Virus record (IMG/VR): IMGVR_UViG_3300010885_003162
Span: 1 to 61,421 of that record
Direction: 5' to 3' (one strand)
Origin: a virus
DNA: 61,421 nucleotides
Shown here: one piece after another, positions 50,201 to 56,632 of the stretch
Numbering within the stretch: position 1 is the stretch's first letter
Layout: every line of letters begins with the position of its first letter
The notes under the pieces: generated by a model
Seen by the model: only the letters and a program-made list of their open reading frames with translations
Database searches by the model: none
Told to the model about the DNA's origin: nothing
Made by a program: the position numbers and the translations under genes

Positions 50201-50236
50201 CTTTCTTACCAGTTCCCTGCGTGGGGGTAGCCCTAA
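50201..50236 (+). repeat. 36-base intergenic repeat, copy 1
   Basis: Matches 51019-51054 at 30 of 36 positions; shared core TACCAGTTCCC then GGGGTAGCCC. Each copy lies 60-70 bases after a terminator that follows a member of the duplicated-gene region. TACC and GGTA can pair across the core. Confidence 0.7.
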
Positions 50237-50274
50237 GAGTCTGAGTACATGGGGTTTTTTGATTCCCGCTAGTG

Positions 50275-50319
50275 TTTACAGTGTAAATGCTTGACACAGA
50301 ACTCTTTTTGTACTACAAT
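50275..50319 (+). promoter_or_regulatory. Promoter of the second paralogue with upstream palindrome
   Basis: Palindrome TTTACAGTGTAAA (50275-50287), then TTGACA (50291-50296), 17-base spacer and TACAAT (50314-50319). Aligned with the copy A promoter, both share GTTTACA, a GCTTGACA -35 region and the same -10. The palindrome abuts the -35 box and may be an operator. A third TTTACAGCGTAAA lies at 51063. Confidence 0.8.
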
Positions 50320-50398
50320 ATACACATACGCAGCGATAATGCAGTGTATAGCCCCAAAAGGGTTTTATTAGTGTTTACATTAGAAGAGGTATTAGATT

Positions 50399-50908
50399 AT
50401 GACGAATGCAAAATTAACTTTGGCTTCCCCTGAATTGGTTAAGGCCGTGACTGTGGCTTGTGGCGCTGAGGACGTGGCCAATGATAAATGGGTGAGCGCA
50501 GCCTCCAAGCTGTACATGGCCGATGTGCGCCACGGTGACTTGGCGGACGTTAAGGGTGACACCTACAAGGCTATACGTAACATTGTGGTGCAAGCCCAAA
50601 AGCCCAATATCATCACGCTGTTGACTGCGTCTAGCACAGTAGGCTTTACAGACCAAGAACGCTCAGACCGCAAATACTTTATGAATCGCGTGGATAACGT
50701 GCACATGAAGCGCATCGCGCAGCACCTCAAGAAATTTGAGGATACCGAGCGAGGTACAGTAGAGCGCAAAACGATGGGCGAGGTCTACGCCAAGAAATGC
50801 CAAGATATGATCGACGGCATCCGTAGAGCAAAAGAAGACAAGATTGATTTTGACGCAGCAAAAGCCATCAAGGCCTTGCAAGATGCTAAGGCAATCTTCT
50901 TAGCGTAA
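50399..50908 (+). CDS. Duplicated unknown protein, copy B
   Basis: 169 residues, 79% identical to copy A (49338). Differences cluster at residues 13-23, 51-62 and 106-130, while DVANDKWVSAASKLYMADVR, STVGFTDQER and the last 17 residues are unchanged. The leader here is TTAGAAGAGGTATTAGATT, unlike copy A. No known family. Carrying two expressed copies, each with a promoter and terminator, suggests dosage or two slightly specialised functions, for example binding different partners. The stop codon lies inside a 20-base inverted repeat. Confidence 0.75.
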   Translation: MTNAKLTLASPELVKAVTVACGAEDVANDKWVSAASKLYMADVRHGDLADVKGDTYKAIRNIVVQAQKPNIITLLTASSTVGFTDQERSDRKYFMNRVDNVHMKRIAQHLKKFEDTERGTVERKTMGEVYAKKCQDMIDGIRRAKEDKIDFDAAKAIKALQDAKAIFLA

Positions 50909-50924
50909 CATTACCTAATGTTAC
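50905..50924. repeat. Perfect inverted repeat at the copy B stop codon
   Basis: GTAACATTA, CC, TAATGTTAC: nine-base arms. The TAA stop (50906-50908) is inside it and the terminator follows three bases later. ATGTTAC/GTAACAT words recur at 51094, 51134 and 51257. Confidence 0.75.
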
Positions 50925-50926
50925 AT

Positions 50927-50951
50927 AAAGCCCGCTTCGGCGGGCTTTTTT
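50927..50951 (+). terminator. Rho-independent terminator of copy B
   Basis: AAGCCCGC, TTCG loop, GCGGGCTT and six T. Same stem core as the terminator at 1979. Confidence 0.9.
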
Positions 50952-51436
50952 GCGTCCGCTCGCTTTGGCTTACATATTCTCTAGCTGTGTGTAATGTAGT
51001 GTACATAAACACAGTATCCCTTTTTACCAGTTCCCGACGTAGGGGTAGCCCCAATGTTATGGTTTACAGCGTAAATGTTATGCTTTTAGGCCTAATGTTA
51101 CTCTGTACCACACGTAAGTTGTTGATTTATAAGGAATGTTATATGTTACATTGTTATGCGAGGGGTATGAAGGTTGAAAAATTAGGATTGGAGCAAAGAC
51201 GCAGCAAGAGCAAATTGTACCACACACCCCTACCGGCACCATACCCTTTTTTCCTCGTAACATTGTAACTTTGACACTTACAAATACATTATACTATAAG
51301 TTATAAAAATATATATATATAAATCAATGACTTACGAATTCTCTCTCTTCGGAGACCTAAAGTTATGCAGCCGTTACGTTTCCCCGTTTGCCTTCCATTT
51401 CGTAACACTGCCCAACCCCCGAAAAAACCCAATACC
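50952..51436. other. Non-coding, AT-rich intergenic segment
   Basis: No supported gene. It contains the second 36-base repeat (51019-51054), TTTACAGCGTAAA (51063-51075), several ATGTTA(C/T) words, a possible promoter (TTGACA 51271-51276, 18-base spacer, TATAAG 51295-51300), and a run of alternating T and A around 51290-51325. An origin of replication or regulatory region is possible; a weak rightward frame at 50918-51268 starts inside the terminator and is rejected. Confidence 0.45.
51019..51054 (+). repeat. 36-base intergenic repeat, copy 2
   Basis: Partner of 50201-50236 with six mismatches; the conserved core TACCAGTTCCC ... GGGGTAGCCC is retained. Confidence 0.7.
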
Positions 51437-51465
51437 TTGACATAAGTGTCACTTTGTGGTATACT
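51437..51465 (+). promoter_or_regulatory. Sigma70 promoter for the accessory gene run
   Basis: TTGACA, 17-base spacer, TATACT. The 5' leader ends in CATCAGAAAGGTTAG before the 51554 start, sharing 14 bases with the leader of copy A. Confidence 0.85.
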
Positions 51466-51553
51466 ATAGCTTGGTTAGGGGGATAACGTAACAAAGCTCC
51501 CAAGCCAATCCCGGCGCTCTGCGCTATTTAGAAGTCCATCAGAAAGGTTAGTT

Positions 51554-51802
51554 ATGAAACACGCATACACAGCTACGCGCTACACGTTCAACCGCAAGAA
51601 CGACGAGCAACGCCCAACCGACACCGATTGGGACGACCTCAAGACTGCGCACTACCTGAACACCAACACCATCGACCCAGACATGGACATCGACGGCAGC
51701 ATTGAGTTCAGTGACATCGACGACGAATACTACGGCCTGAGCATTGTGGAGACACAAAGCGAGATAGAGCTGTTCGAGTTCTGCACAGGGTATGGGTATT
51801 AA
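51554..51802 (+). CDS. Acidic hypothetical protein, 82 aa
   Basis: Very acidic: DWDDLKTAHYLNTNTIDPDM and SIEFSDIDDEYYGLSIV, ending LFEFCTGYGY. Such negative small early proteins sometimes mimic DNA or bind host enzymes, but that is only suggestive. First gene after the 51437 promoter with an AGAAAGGTTAG leader. No family recognised. Confidence 0.6.
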   Translation: MKHAYTATRYTFNRKNDEQRPTDTDWDDLKTAHYLNTNTIDPDMDIDGSIEFSDIDDEYYGLSIVETQSEIELFEFCTGYGY

Positions 51803-51816
51803 GACAGGAGCAACAC

Positions 51817-52050
51817 ATGGGACAAATCAAACAGCAATACGAGTGCCGCATTTGCGGTGATGGCATAAACCCAAAACGCCACGCCATCGGCTACCGTATC
51901 TGCCTGTGGTGCGGTGAGGAAGCAGCAGCCACCGAGCGCACAAGCTGGTGCGTAGTGCAGGAGTACGGCAAAGGGCCATACCAACTTGTAACACCTACCG
52001 CAGCACCCGTAACATTGAAGCAGACTAATCAGAAAGACCCAAGAGTATGA
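51817..52050 (+). CDS. Zinc-ribbon protein, 77 aa
   Basis: Cys10-x2-Cys13 (ECRICGDGI) and Cys29-x2-Cys32 (RICLWCGEEA) make a four-Cys zinc ribbon; the rest is a Thr/Pro/Lys tail. AGGAG lies eight bases before the ATG. The stop overlaps the next ATG. It could bind nucleic acid or protein; no specific family is recognised. Confidence 0.65.
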   Translation: MGQIKQQYECRICGDGINPKRHAIGYRICLWCGEEAAATERTSWCVVQEYGKGPYQLVTPTAAPVTLKQTNQKDPRV

Positions 52051-52253
52051 CCGAGACAACCAAAGACAAACCCAAGTACCTTTTCTACATCGAGGTCACC
52101 GAGCCCAAGACGGGCGAGACTGTGCGGTGCGAGTGGGCAGGGTTAACCCTAGCCCTAGCCAAGCAGATGTACAAGGCAACGAATACGAACTACTCCGTGC
52201 AATCAAACTACGACGCACCACTTGAGCGGTGCGGCTGGGAGGAAATGAAATGA
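52047..52253 (+). CDS. Hypothetical protein, 68 aa
   Basis: A small alpha/beta protein (KYLFYIEVTEPKTGETVRCE then TLALAKQMYKATNTNYSVQS). It overlaps neighbours by four bases on both sides. The palindrome GGGTTAACCC (52140) is inside it, encoding Gly-Leu-Thr. No family recognised. Confidence 0.6.
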   Translation: MTETTKDKPKYLFYIEVTEPKTGETVRCEWAGLTLALAKQMYKATNTNYSVQSNYDAPLERCGWEEMK

Positions 52254-52471
52254 GAACAACGAAATACATAGAAGTAGAAGTTGACCTAGAAAACTGGGGC
52301 GACGACGAGTTAATCGCCGAGTTGTCAGAACGCTGTGTAAGTGGGTACGGTGATAGCTGCATCGACGACGACCTGCGCACCATCCACGAGATGATGAAGC
52401 TAGGTAAGAAAGAGCAAGCATACGAAGCAATGTATGAGTACGTGCGCAACAAACTAGGAGTAGCAATATGA
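52250..52471 (+). CDS. Hypothetical protein, 73 aa
   Basis: Start at ATG 52250, overlapping the previous stop, with GGAGGAA upstream; a GTG 21 bases earlier is less likely. Acidic alpha/beta: KYIEVEVDLENWGDDELIAE, then LRTIHEMMKLGKKEQAYEAM. The first block resembles the start of small phage proteins with a beta-alpha unit. No family recognised. Confidence 0.6.
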   Translation: MRTTKYIEVEVDLENWGDDELIAELSERCVSGYGDSCIDDDLRTIHEMMKLGKKEQAYEAMYEYVRNKLGVAI

Positions 52472-52755
52472 GTAGCGAAAACAAACCACAACCACGCAAC
52501 CATCCAAACGTCATTCACGACCCGAACGCAGTAACTGATGCTGAGCGCGAAGCCATTGAGCGCAAGGTGGGGCTGGTGCTGAGCATGGCGGGAGACACAG
52601 GTAAGAACCCAGACATTACCTTAACGGTGCTGTCGTATGCGCTGATTCATTCAGCTATGAGCGCCCACGTCACGTTCGCATCCGTAATCAAGGTGCTGGC
52701 CGACATGTGGGACAGCCACCCACGCAACCCAGAAACAGGAGACGATGATGAGTGA
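52468..52755 (+). CDS. Hypothetical helical protein, 95 aa
   Basis: Overlaps the previous stop (ATGA). A disordered N-terminus is followed by a helical domain (TLTVLSYALIHSAMSAHVTF then ASVIKVLADMWDS) with moderate hydrophobicity that probably packs as a globular bundle rather than spanning a membrane. Acidic tail. No family recognised. Confidence 0.55.
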   Translation: MSSENKPQPRNHPNVIHDPNAVTDAEREAIERKVGLVLSMAGDTGKNPDITLTVLSYALIHSAMSAHVTFASVIKVLADMWDSHPRNPETGDDDE

Positions 52756-53257
52756 AAAACTGCTGTCGCCCGAGGACAAAATGAAGCTGCTGTTCCCGCA
52801 CCGACCGTGGGAGAACGAGCCTGACACTGCCGAGTGGTACGACGCCGCGACTGGGTACAAGTGCCGCATAGAGCGAAACCACACGACGGGCACCCTCTGT
52901 GGATACGTTGGTGTGTTCAAGGGGCACCCGCTGCACAAGGTGGGGTACAACGACGCGGAGTGGGAGAGCTTAATCGACACCCACGGTGGGCTGACGTACA
53001 GCAACACTGACATGCACGAGGTGCACTGGTTCGGGTTCGACACTGCGCACGCTGGAGATTTCTGTCCGGGGATAACGCTGGCCATGCTGAGGCACGCACC
53101 GGAGAGCGACACCAAAAGCCGGTGGATGCAGGGAGCCACGGGGATACTCGGCAACGAGACCTACCGCACATGGGAGTACGTCGAGGACGAGGTGCACAAG
53201 CTAGTGAACGAGCTGTGGACGATAGATAGGAATAGCCGTGAGAGAGGTGAGCCATGA
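52745..53257 (+). CDS. Conserved phage protein, 170 aa
   Basis: Two adjacent ATG codons (52745, 52748) lie within the previous gene's end. Recognisable blocks: CGYVGVFKGHPLHKVGYND, THGGLTYSN, HWFGFDTAHAGDFCPG and a C-terminal TYRTWEYVEDEVHKLVNELW. I recall this pattern in proteins of several unrelated phages, without a known function. Conserved His, Asp and Cys residues around HWFGFDTAHAGD might form a metal site. It overlaps the next gene. Confidence 0.65.
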   Translation: MMSEKLLSPEDKMKLLFPHRPWENEPDTAEWYDAATGYKCRIERNHTTGTLCGYVGVFKGHPLHKVGYNDAEWESLIDTHGGLTYSNTDMHEVHWFGFDTAHAGDFCPGITLAMLRHAPESDTKSRWMQGATGILGNETYRTWEYVEDEVHKLVNELWTIDRNSRERGEP

Positions 53258-53418
53258 GCAAACATAGCCGTTACTACGTTACAGGCTGGAGCCGAAGGTT
53301 TGGGGATTGGATTGCTGAGTCCATTGATACAACCAGCGCGAAGCTAGCGAAAGAGCATTTGAAAACCAAGTACCCCAGCTTGATTAGGCTGAAGGCGTAC
53401 GCACTAAGAGGAGATTGA
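53254..53418 (+). CDS. Small basic protein, 54 aa
   Basis: ATG 53254 overlaps the previous TGA; stop at 53416-53418. Sequence reads like a compact beta-alpha-beta unit: HSRYYVTGWSRRFGDWIAES, then AKLAKEHLKTKYPSLIRLKA. The last bases, including the next ribosome site, are repeated at the end of the following gene. Confidence 0.6.
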   Translation: MSKHSRYYVTGWSRRFGDWIAESIDTTSAKLAKEHLKTKYPSLIRLKAYALRGD

Positions 53419-53419
53419 T

Positions 53420-53767
53420 ATGAAAACATGTGAACTAACAGGCGCTGCCCTTGATTGGGCGGTAGCTAAGTGTGAAGAGCCTTGCGGAGGATACAAGGCA
53501 TGGGTGCAAGCCAATTTGGAGAGGGGCATTGTTCCTGCTGGATCGCAGTACTCAACCGATTGGCTGGTTGGCGGGCCAATCATTGAGCAGGAGGCAATCC
53601 AGCTTACTCCTGACGAATACACATCAACGTGGACTGCGTACACAACGATGGAAGGCGAGCCTTTCGAGTTCACCGGCCCAACCCCACTAATCGCAGCCAT
53701 GCGCTGCTACGTTGCCAGCTGGTTAGGCGACGAGATTGAAATACCGGACGCACTAAAAGGAGATTGA
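53420..53767 (+). CDS. DUF2591 / NinX-like protein
   Basis: 115 residues. KTCELTGAALDWAVAKCEEP is the DUF2591 opening found in phage NinX-type proteins, followed by YSTDWLVGGPIIEQEAIQL, and PTPLIAAMRCYVASWLGDEI near the end. The function of DUF2591 is unknown. AGGAGATTGATATG precedes both this gene and the next one. One base separates it from each neighbour. Confidence 0.8.
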   Translation: MKTCELTGAALDWAVAKCEEPCGGYKAWVQANLERGIVPAGSQYSTDWLVGGPIIEQEAIQLTPDEYTSTWTAYTTMEGEPFEFTGPTPLIAAMRCYVASWLGDEIEIPDALKGD

Positions 53768-53768
53768 T

Positions 53769-54713
53769 ATGTACAGGAGTAGCAACAGCGCAAGAGTGCG
53801 CAAGATTCAATACATCCGTTCGTTCGAGGATGCACGGAAGAGGTACGAGAGCATCAAGCCCATACGTGGGCGGGCCGACGACACCACCCGTCCGTTGAGT
53901 GACCGCGAGGCGGTAGATACGTACAGCATACGGAAGCGAGTAAAAGAAGGCAAGGTGAGTTACGAGTGCTATCTGTATGGCACGCCTGTGCTGACGTACA
54001 CAGAAGGCAGCACCCCAAACGGTGACATAACCATCAACATGGGTAACTATCCATCGGCGTCTACACGTACGTTTATCACAGAGATCGTTGGGCTCCCATG
54101 CGCAGTCAGTAACGGGACTAGCTACATAACTCTGCCTAGCGGTAAAGTAGTGTCGCCTAGGATTGGGCCTAAAGTAGTGTTGCCTAGGACTGGGCCGACT
54201 GTGGTGCGCAAGAGTGAGGATGGTAAGACGTGGGAACTAATAATAAGTGCGCCCGTATATGAAATCCAACTACAACGCGAAGAAGCCAAAGTCATCCGTG
54301 CGCAGTACAAGGAGTTCACCGACTACGTGGACAACATGATTAAGTTGCGCAGAGAGCCGTCACCGTCGGGTATGTGGTTTATGCGAATGGAGTTCGCCGA
54401 GTTCAAAGGAGAAACACTGCCTGAAATATCCGACTGGTCGCGTCAAAGCGTCGTTCACGACCTAATGTTTAGGTCTATCGCCACTGGGGGTACAGAAAAT
54501 TTCTACAAGGCGTTCCTGTTGCTAGTGGCGTCTGCACATAATGTTGGGCTTGTCTACAAAAACCCACACGCACCGGCGTTCAACATTAGGCCGGAAGTCA
54601 TAAAGGACAAATTCAAAGAGCTGCTGTACAAACACCACAGCAAAGAGGTATTCAAGAAGGTGGAGCTGCCCTTGGGGAAGATTCCAAGCAAGAAGTACGA
54701 CGGCTGGGTGTAA
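53769..54713 (+). CDS. Conserved hypothetical protein, 314 aa
   Basis: The N-terminal half is beta-rich and contains a short duplicated segment (KVVSPRIGPKVVLPRTGPTV), encoded by a repeat of about 27 bases at 54145-54200. The C-terminal half is helical: YKEFTDYVDNMIKLRREPSP, DWSRQSVVHDLMFRSIAT, then AFLLLVASAHNVGLVY. No family recognised. It lies directly upstream of the promoter of the MoxR/VWA cassette and may be functionally linked to it. Confidence 0.6.
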   Translation: MYRSSNSARVRKIQYIRSFEDARKRYESIKPIRGRADDTTRPLSDREAVDTYSIRKRVKEGKVSYECYLYGTPVLTYTEGSTPNGDITINMGNYPSASTRTFITEIVGLPCAVSNGTSYITLPSGKVVSPRIGPKVVLPRTGPTVVRKSEDGKTWELIISAPVYEIQLQREEAKVIRAQYKEFTDYVDNMIKLRREPSPSGMWFMRMEFAEFKGETLPEISDWSRQSVVHDLMFRSIATGGTENFYKAFLLLVASAHNVGLVYKNPHAPAFNIRPEVIKDKFKELLYKHHSKEVFKKVELPLGKIPSKKYDGWV

Positions 54714-54724
54714 GGGTTAACCCT
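54713..54724. repeat. AGGGTTAACCCT palindrome
   Basis: Perfect 12-base palindrome overlapping the previous stop codon, 18 bases before the -35 box of the MoxR promoter. The 10-base core also occurs at 7234, 48385 and 52140, all within genes. Confidence 0.5.
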
Positions 54725-54741
54725 AATGGATACCCGTATCC

Positions 54742-54770
54742 TTGACTTAAATGTACTACTGTGTTATAAT
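54742..54770 (+). promoter_or_regulatory. Sigma70 promoter of the MoxR/VWA cassette
   Basis: TTGACT, 17-base spacer, consensus TATAAT. The transcript would have a leader of about 85 bases before 54864 with a GAAGGAAGTTAGAA ribosome site. Confidence 0.85.
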
Positions 54771-54863
54771 AGAGGTTACATTAGGGGATAGTACGTCTCC
54801 TAGTGTATTCATCAGAGTTGTTAGTGTGGGCGATATTGCCCGTTTATTAGAAGGAAGTTAGAA

Positions 54864-55931
54864 ATGGCTGAAGTATCTTTTGGTAAGACAATTACCCTCA
54901 AGCAAGCTGCGAACCTTATTTGCAGCAATCCCGAGATTGTGTTCCTGCTAGAGGGCGAGCCCGGTATCGGCAAGTCTAGTCTGTTGGAAACAATCGCAAC
55001 GCGTCTGGGCTACGCCCATGCGTATATTGACGTACCCAATATGGACTTGGGCGACATTGCAATGCCGGTCATCGACCACGAGACCAAGACCACGCGCTAC
55101 TACCCGAACGCACGGTTCGGTGTGCATACCGGAGAGCCTATCGTCATCATGCTCGACGAGTTCACCAAGGGTGCCGACCCAGTGAAGAACATGCTGCACC
55201 CTATGCTGGAGAAGAAGAACCCACGGCTGGGTGACATCAGCTTACATGAGAAGTGCATCAAGTTCCTGACTGGCAATCTAACCACGGACGGTGTGGGTGA
55301 CAGCTTGAAGGCGCATAGCCGCAACCGACTGGTGCCTGTGCGTGTGGCCAAACCCAACGCCGAGCAATGGGTGGAGTGGGCTATCAACAAGGGGACTGTC
55401 GCCGCTGAGGTGATCGCATGGGTGAGCCGATTCCCTCAAGTGCTGGCGTCGTACACGGACGGTGGCCAGAACGACAACCCCTACATCTACAACCCTAAGC
55501 GCAACCAGAATGCGTTTGTATCTCCGCGCTCGTTGGAGACAGCAAGCAATATCGTACGCACCCGAGCAGAGAATGACTCAGATGCGGTGATCGCGGCGTT
55601 GACTGGTGCTATCGGTGAATCAGGCGCACGGGATATGCAAGCATACATAGAGTTTGCCGATCAGCTTCCAACGTGGGAGGCGACGATCAACAGCCCCAAG
55701 ACTGCGGCTGTGCCTACTAGCCCCGGTGCTTGTGCAATCGTGGTGTTCGGTGCAATCGCCCGTGTGACCAAGGAGTCAATGGTTCCGTTCATGGAGTACT
55801 TGGAGCGGTTCGAGCCCGAGTGGCAAGCGGTGTTCGCCATCAACATTGCCAAGACACCATCGAAACAATCAATCGCCTTTTCCTGCAAGGCGTTCGCTAA
55901 CTGGGTGGCCAAGAACCAAGACCTGTTGTAA
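54864..55931 (+). CDS. MoxR-like AAA+ ATPase
   Basis: 355 residues. Walker A GEPGIGKSS (31-39), Walker B IVIMLDEF (93-100), then LGDISLHEKCIKFLTGNLTT, with Asn117-x-x and sensor-like FLTGN. HSRNRLVPVRV supplies the arginine-finger region. The order is that of MoxR ATPases, which remodel or load VWA-domain partners. Such a partner, with a VWA and metallopeptidase domain, is encoded at 56633. In this phage it heads a cassette of eight genes behind a strong promoter. Substrate unknown. Confidence 0.85.
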   Translation: MAEVSFGKTITLKQAANLICSNPEIVFLLEGEPGIGKSSLLETIATRLGYAHAYIDVPNMDLGDIAMPVIDHETKTTRYYPNARFGVHTGEPIVIMLDEFTKGADPVKNMLHPMLEKKNPRLGDISLHEKCIKFLTGNLTTDGVGDSLKAHSRNRLVPVRVAKPNAEQWVEWAINKGTVAAEVIAWVSRFPQVLASYTDGGQNDNPYIYNPKRNQNAFVSPRSLETASNIVRTRAENDSDAVIAALTGAIGESGARDMQAYIEFADQLPTWEATINSPKTAAVPTSPGACAIVVFGAIARVTKESMVPFMEYLERFEPEWQAVFAINIAKTPSKQSIAFSCKAFANWVAKNQDLL

Positions 55932-55941
55932 GGAGAAACGT

Positions 55942-56322
55942 ATGGGCTATCGCAGTAATGTGAAGGCGGTGTTCTACGTCCACGCCTCAGCCAAAGAGGA
56001 GTGGCCCGCGTTGAGGTTGTTTATTGACGAGAACTTTCCCAAGGATTTGAAAGACAACTTGGAGGTTATCTGCAGCAGCCGCTACAGCGGGTACGTGTTC
56101 AGTATGGAGGACGTGAAGTGGTACGACAGCTGGGACGATGTGAAGGCGTTCAATGTGTTTGTTGATAGGTACACGGAGTTGATTGAAGGGGAGGGTGCCG
56201 TACTTCCGTGGGTGTATGAGTTCATCCGTGTAGGCGAGGACTACGAAGATATTGAGACTACGTCAGCAGGTAATACTGGATACGTGATTAGGGTCGTCCG
56301 AACTATTGAGTCTGACTTCTGA
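55942..56322 (+). CDS. Cassette protein of unknown function, 126 aa
   Basis: Start at ATG 55942 with AAGGAGAAACGT upstream; the frame runs further back into the MoxR gene. GYRSNVKAVFYVHASAKEEW opens the protein, followed by YSGYVFSMEDVKWYDSWDDV and EFIRVGEDYEDIETTSAGNT. It looks like an alpha/beta fold. I recall similar GYRS-type proteins next to phage MoxR genes. Its stop overlaps the next start. Confidence 0.65.
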   Translation: MGYRSNVKAVFYVHASAKEEWPALRLFIDENFPKDLKDNLEVICSSRYSGYVFSMEDVKWYDSWDDVKAFNVFVDRYTELIEGEGAVLPWVYEFIRVGEDYEDIETTSAGNTGYVIRVVRTIESDF

Positions 56323-56618
56323 TGCTGTACACACAACTAAAAGATTGGCCACGAGGGTACGAGGAGGTGGAGTACTTGGCCAAGGAGTTGAAGCAGCACG
56401 ACCGCGCGTACTCGGTGCACATTGAGCAGAAGATGTTTGCCTTGCGTTATGGGTCTGAGTACGTGGTGTCCATCATCCGATGGGAAGGTAGTAAGCACAA
56501 CGGCACGCTAAAGCGCACGCTACTGGGCACGTATGAAGACGCAGTTGAAGCAACCGGAATGCTGAGGTTGTTGATTGGTAATGCTAAGGATGACCGAAGC
56601 ATGAATATGTATTCTTAA
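56322..56618 (+). CDS. Cassette protein of unknown function, 98 aa
   Basis: The ATG shares a base with the previous TGA. Sequence: PRGYEEVEYLAKELKQHDRA, then FALRYGSEYVVSIIRWEGSK and EATGMLRLLIGN, a small alpha-beta-alpha protein. No family recognised. Tight coupling suggests it works with the 55942 product. Confidence 0.6.
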   Translation: MLYTQLKDWPRGYEEVEYLAKELKQHDRAYSVHIEQKMFALRYGSEYVVSIIRWEGSKHNGTLKRTLLGTYEDAVEATGMLRLLIGNAKDDRSMNMYS

Positions 56619-56632
56619 CAAAGGAGTAAGAG

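Noticed and set aside
50918-51268. 116-residue frame after copy B
   Set aside because: Starts inside the terminator, has no ribosome site, crosses repeats and palindromes, and reads as translated non-coding DNA.
50952-51553. tRNA gene in the large intergenic regions
   Set aside because: I found no T-arm GTTCRAN-type sequence with a matching acceptor stem in this region, in 48932-49337 or in 12285-12358; a covariance-model search would settle it.
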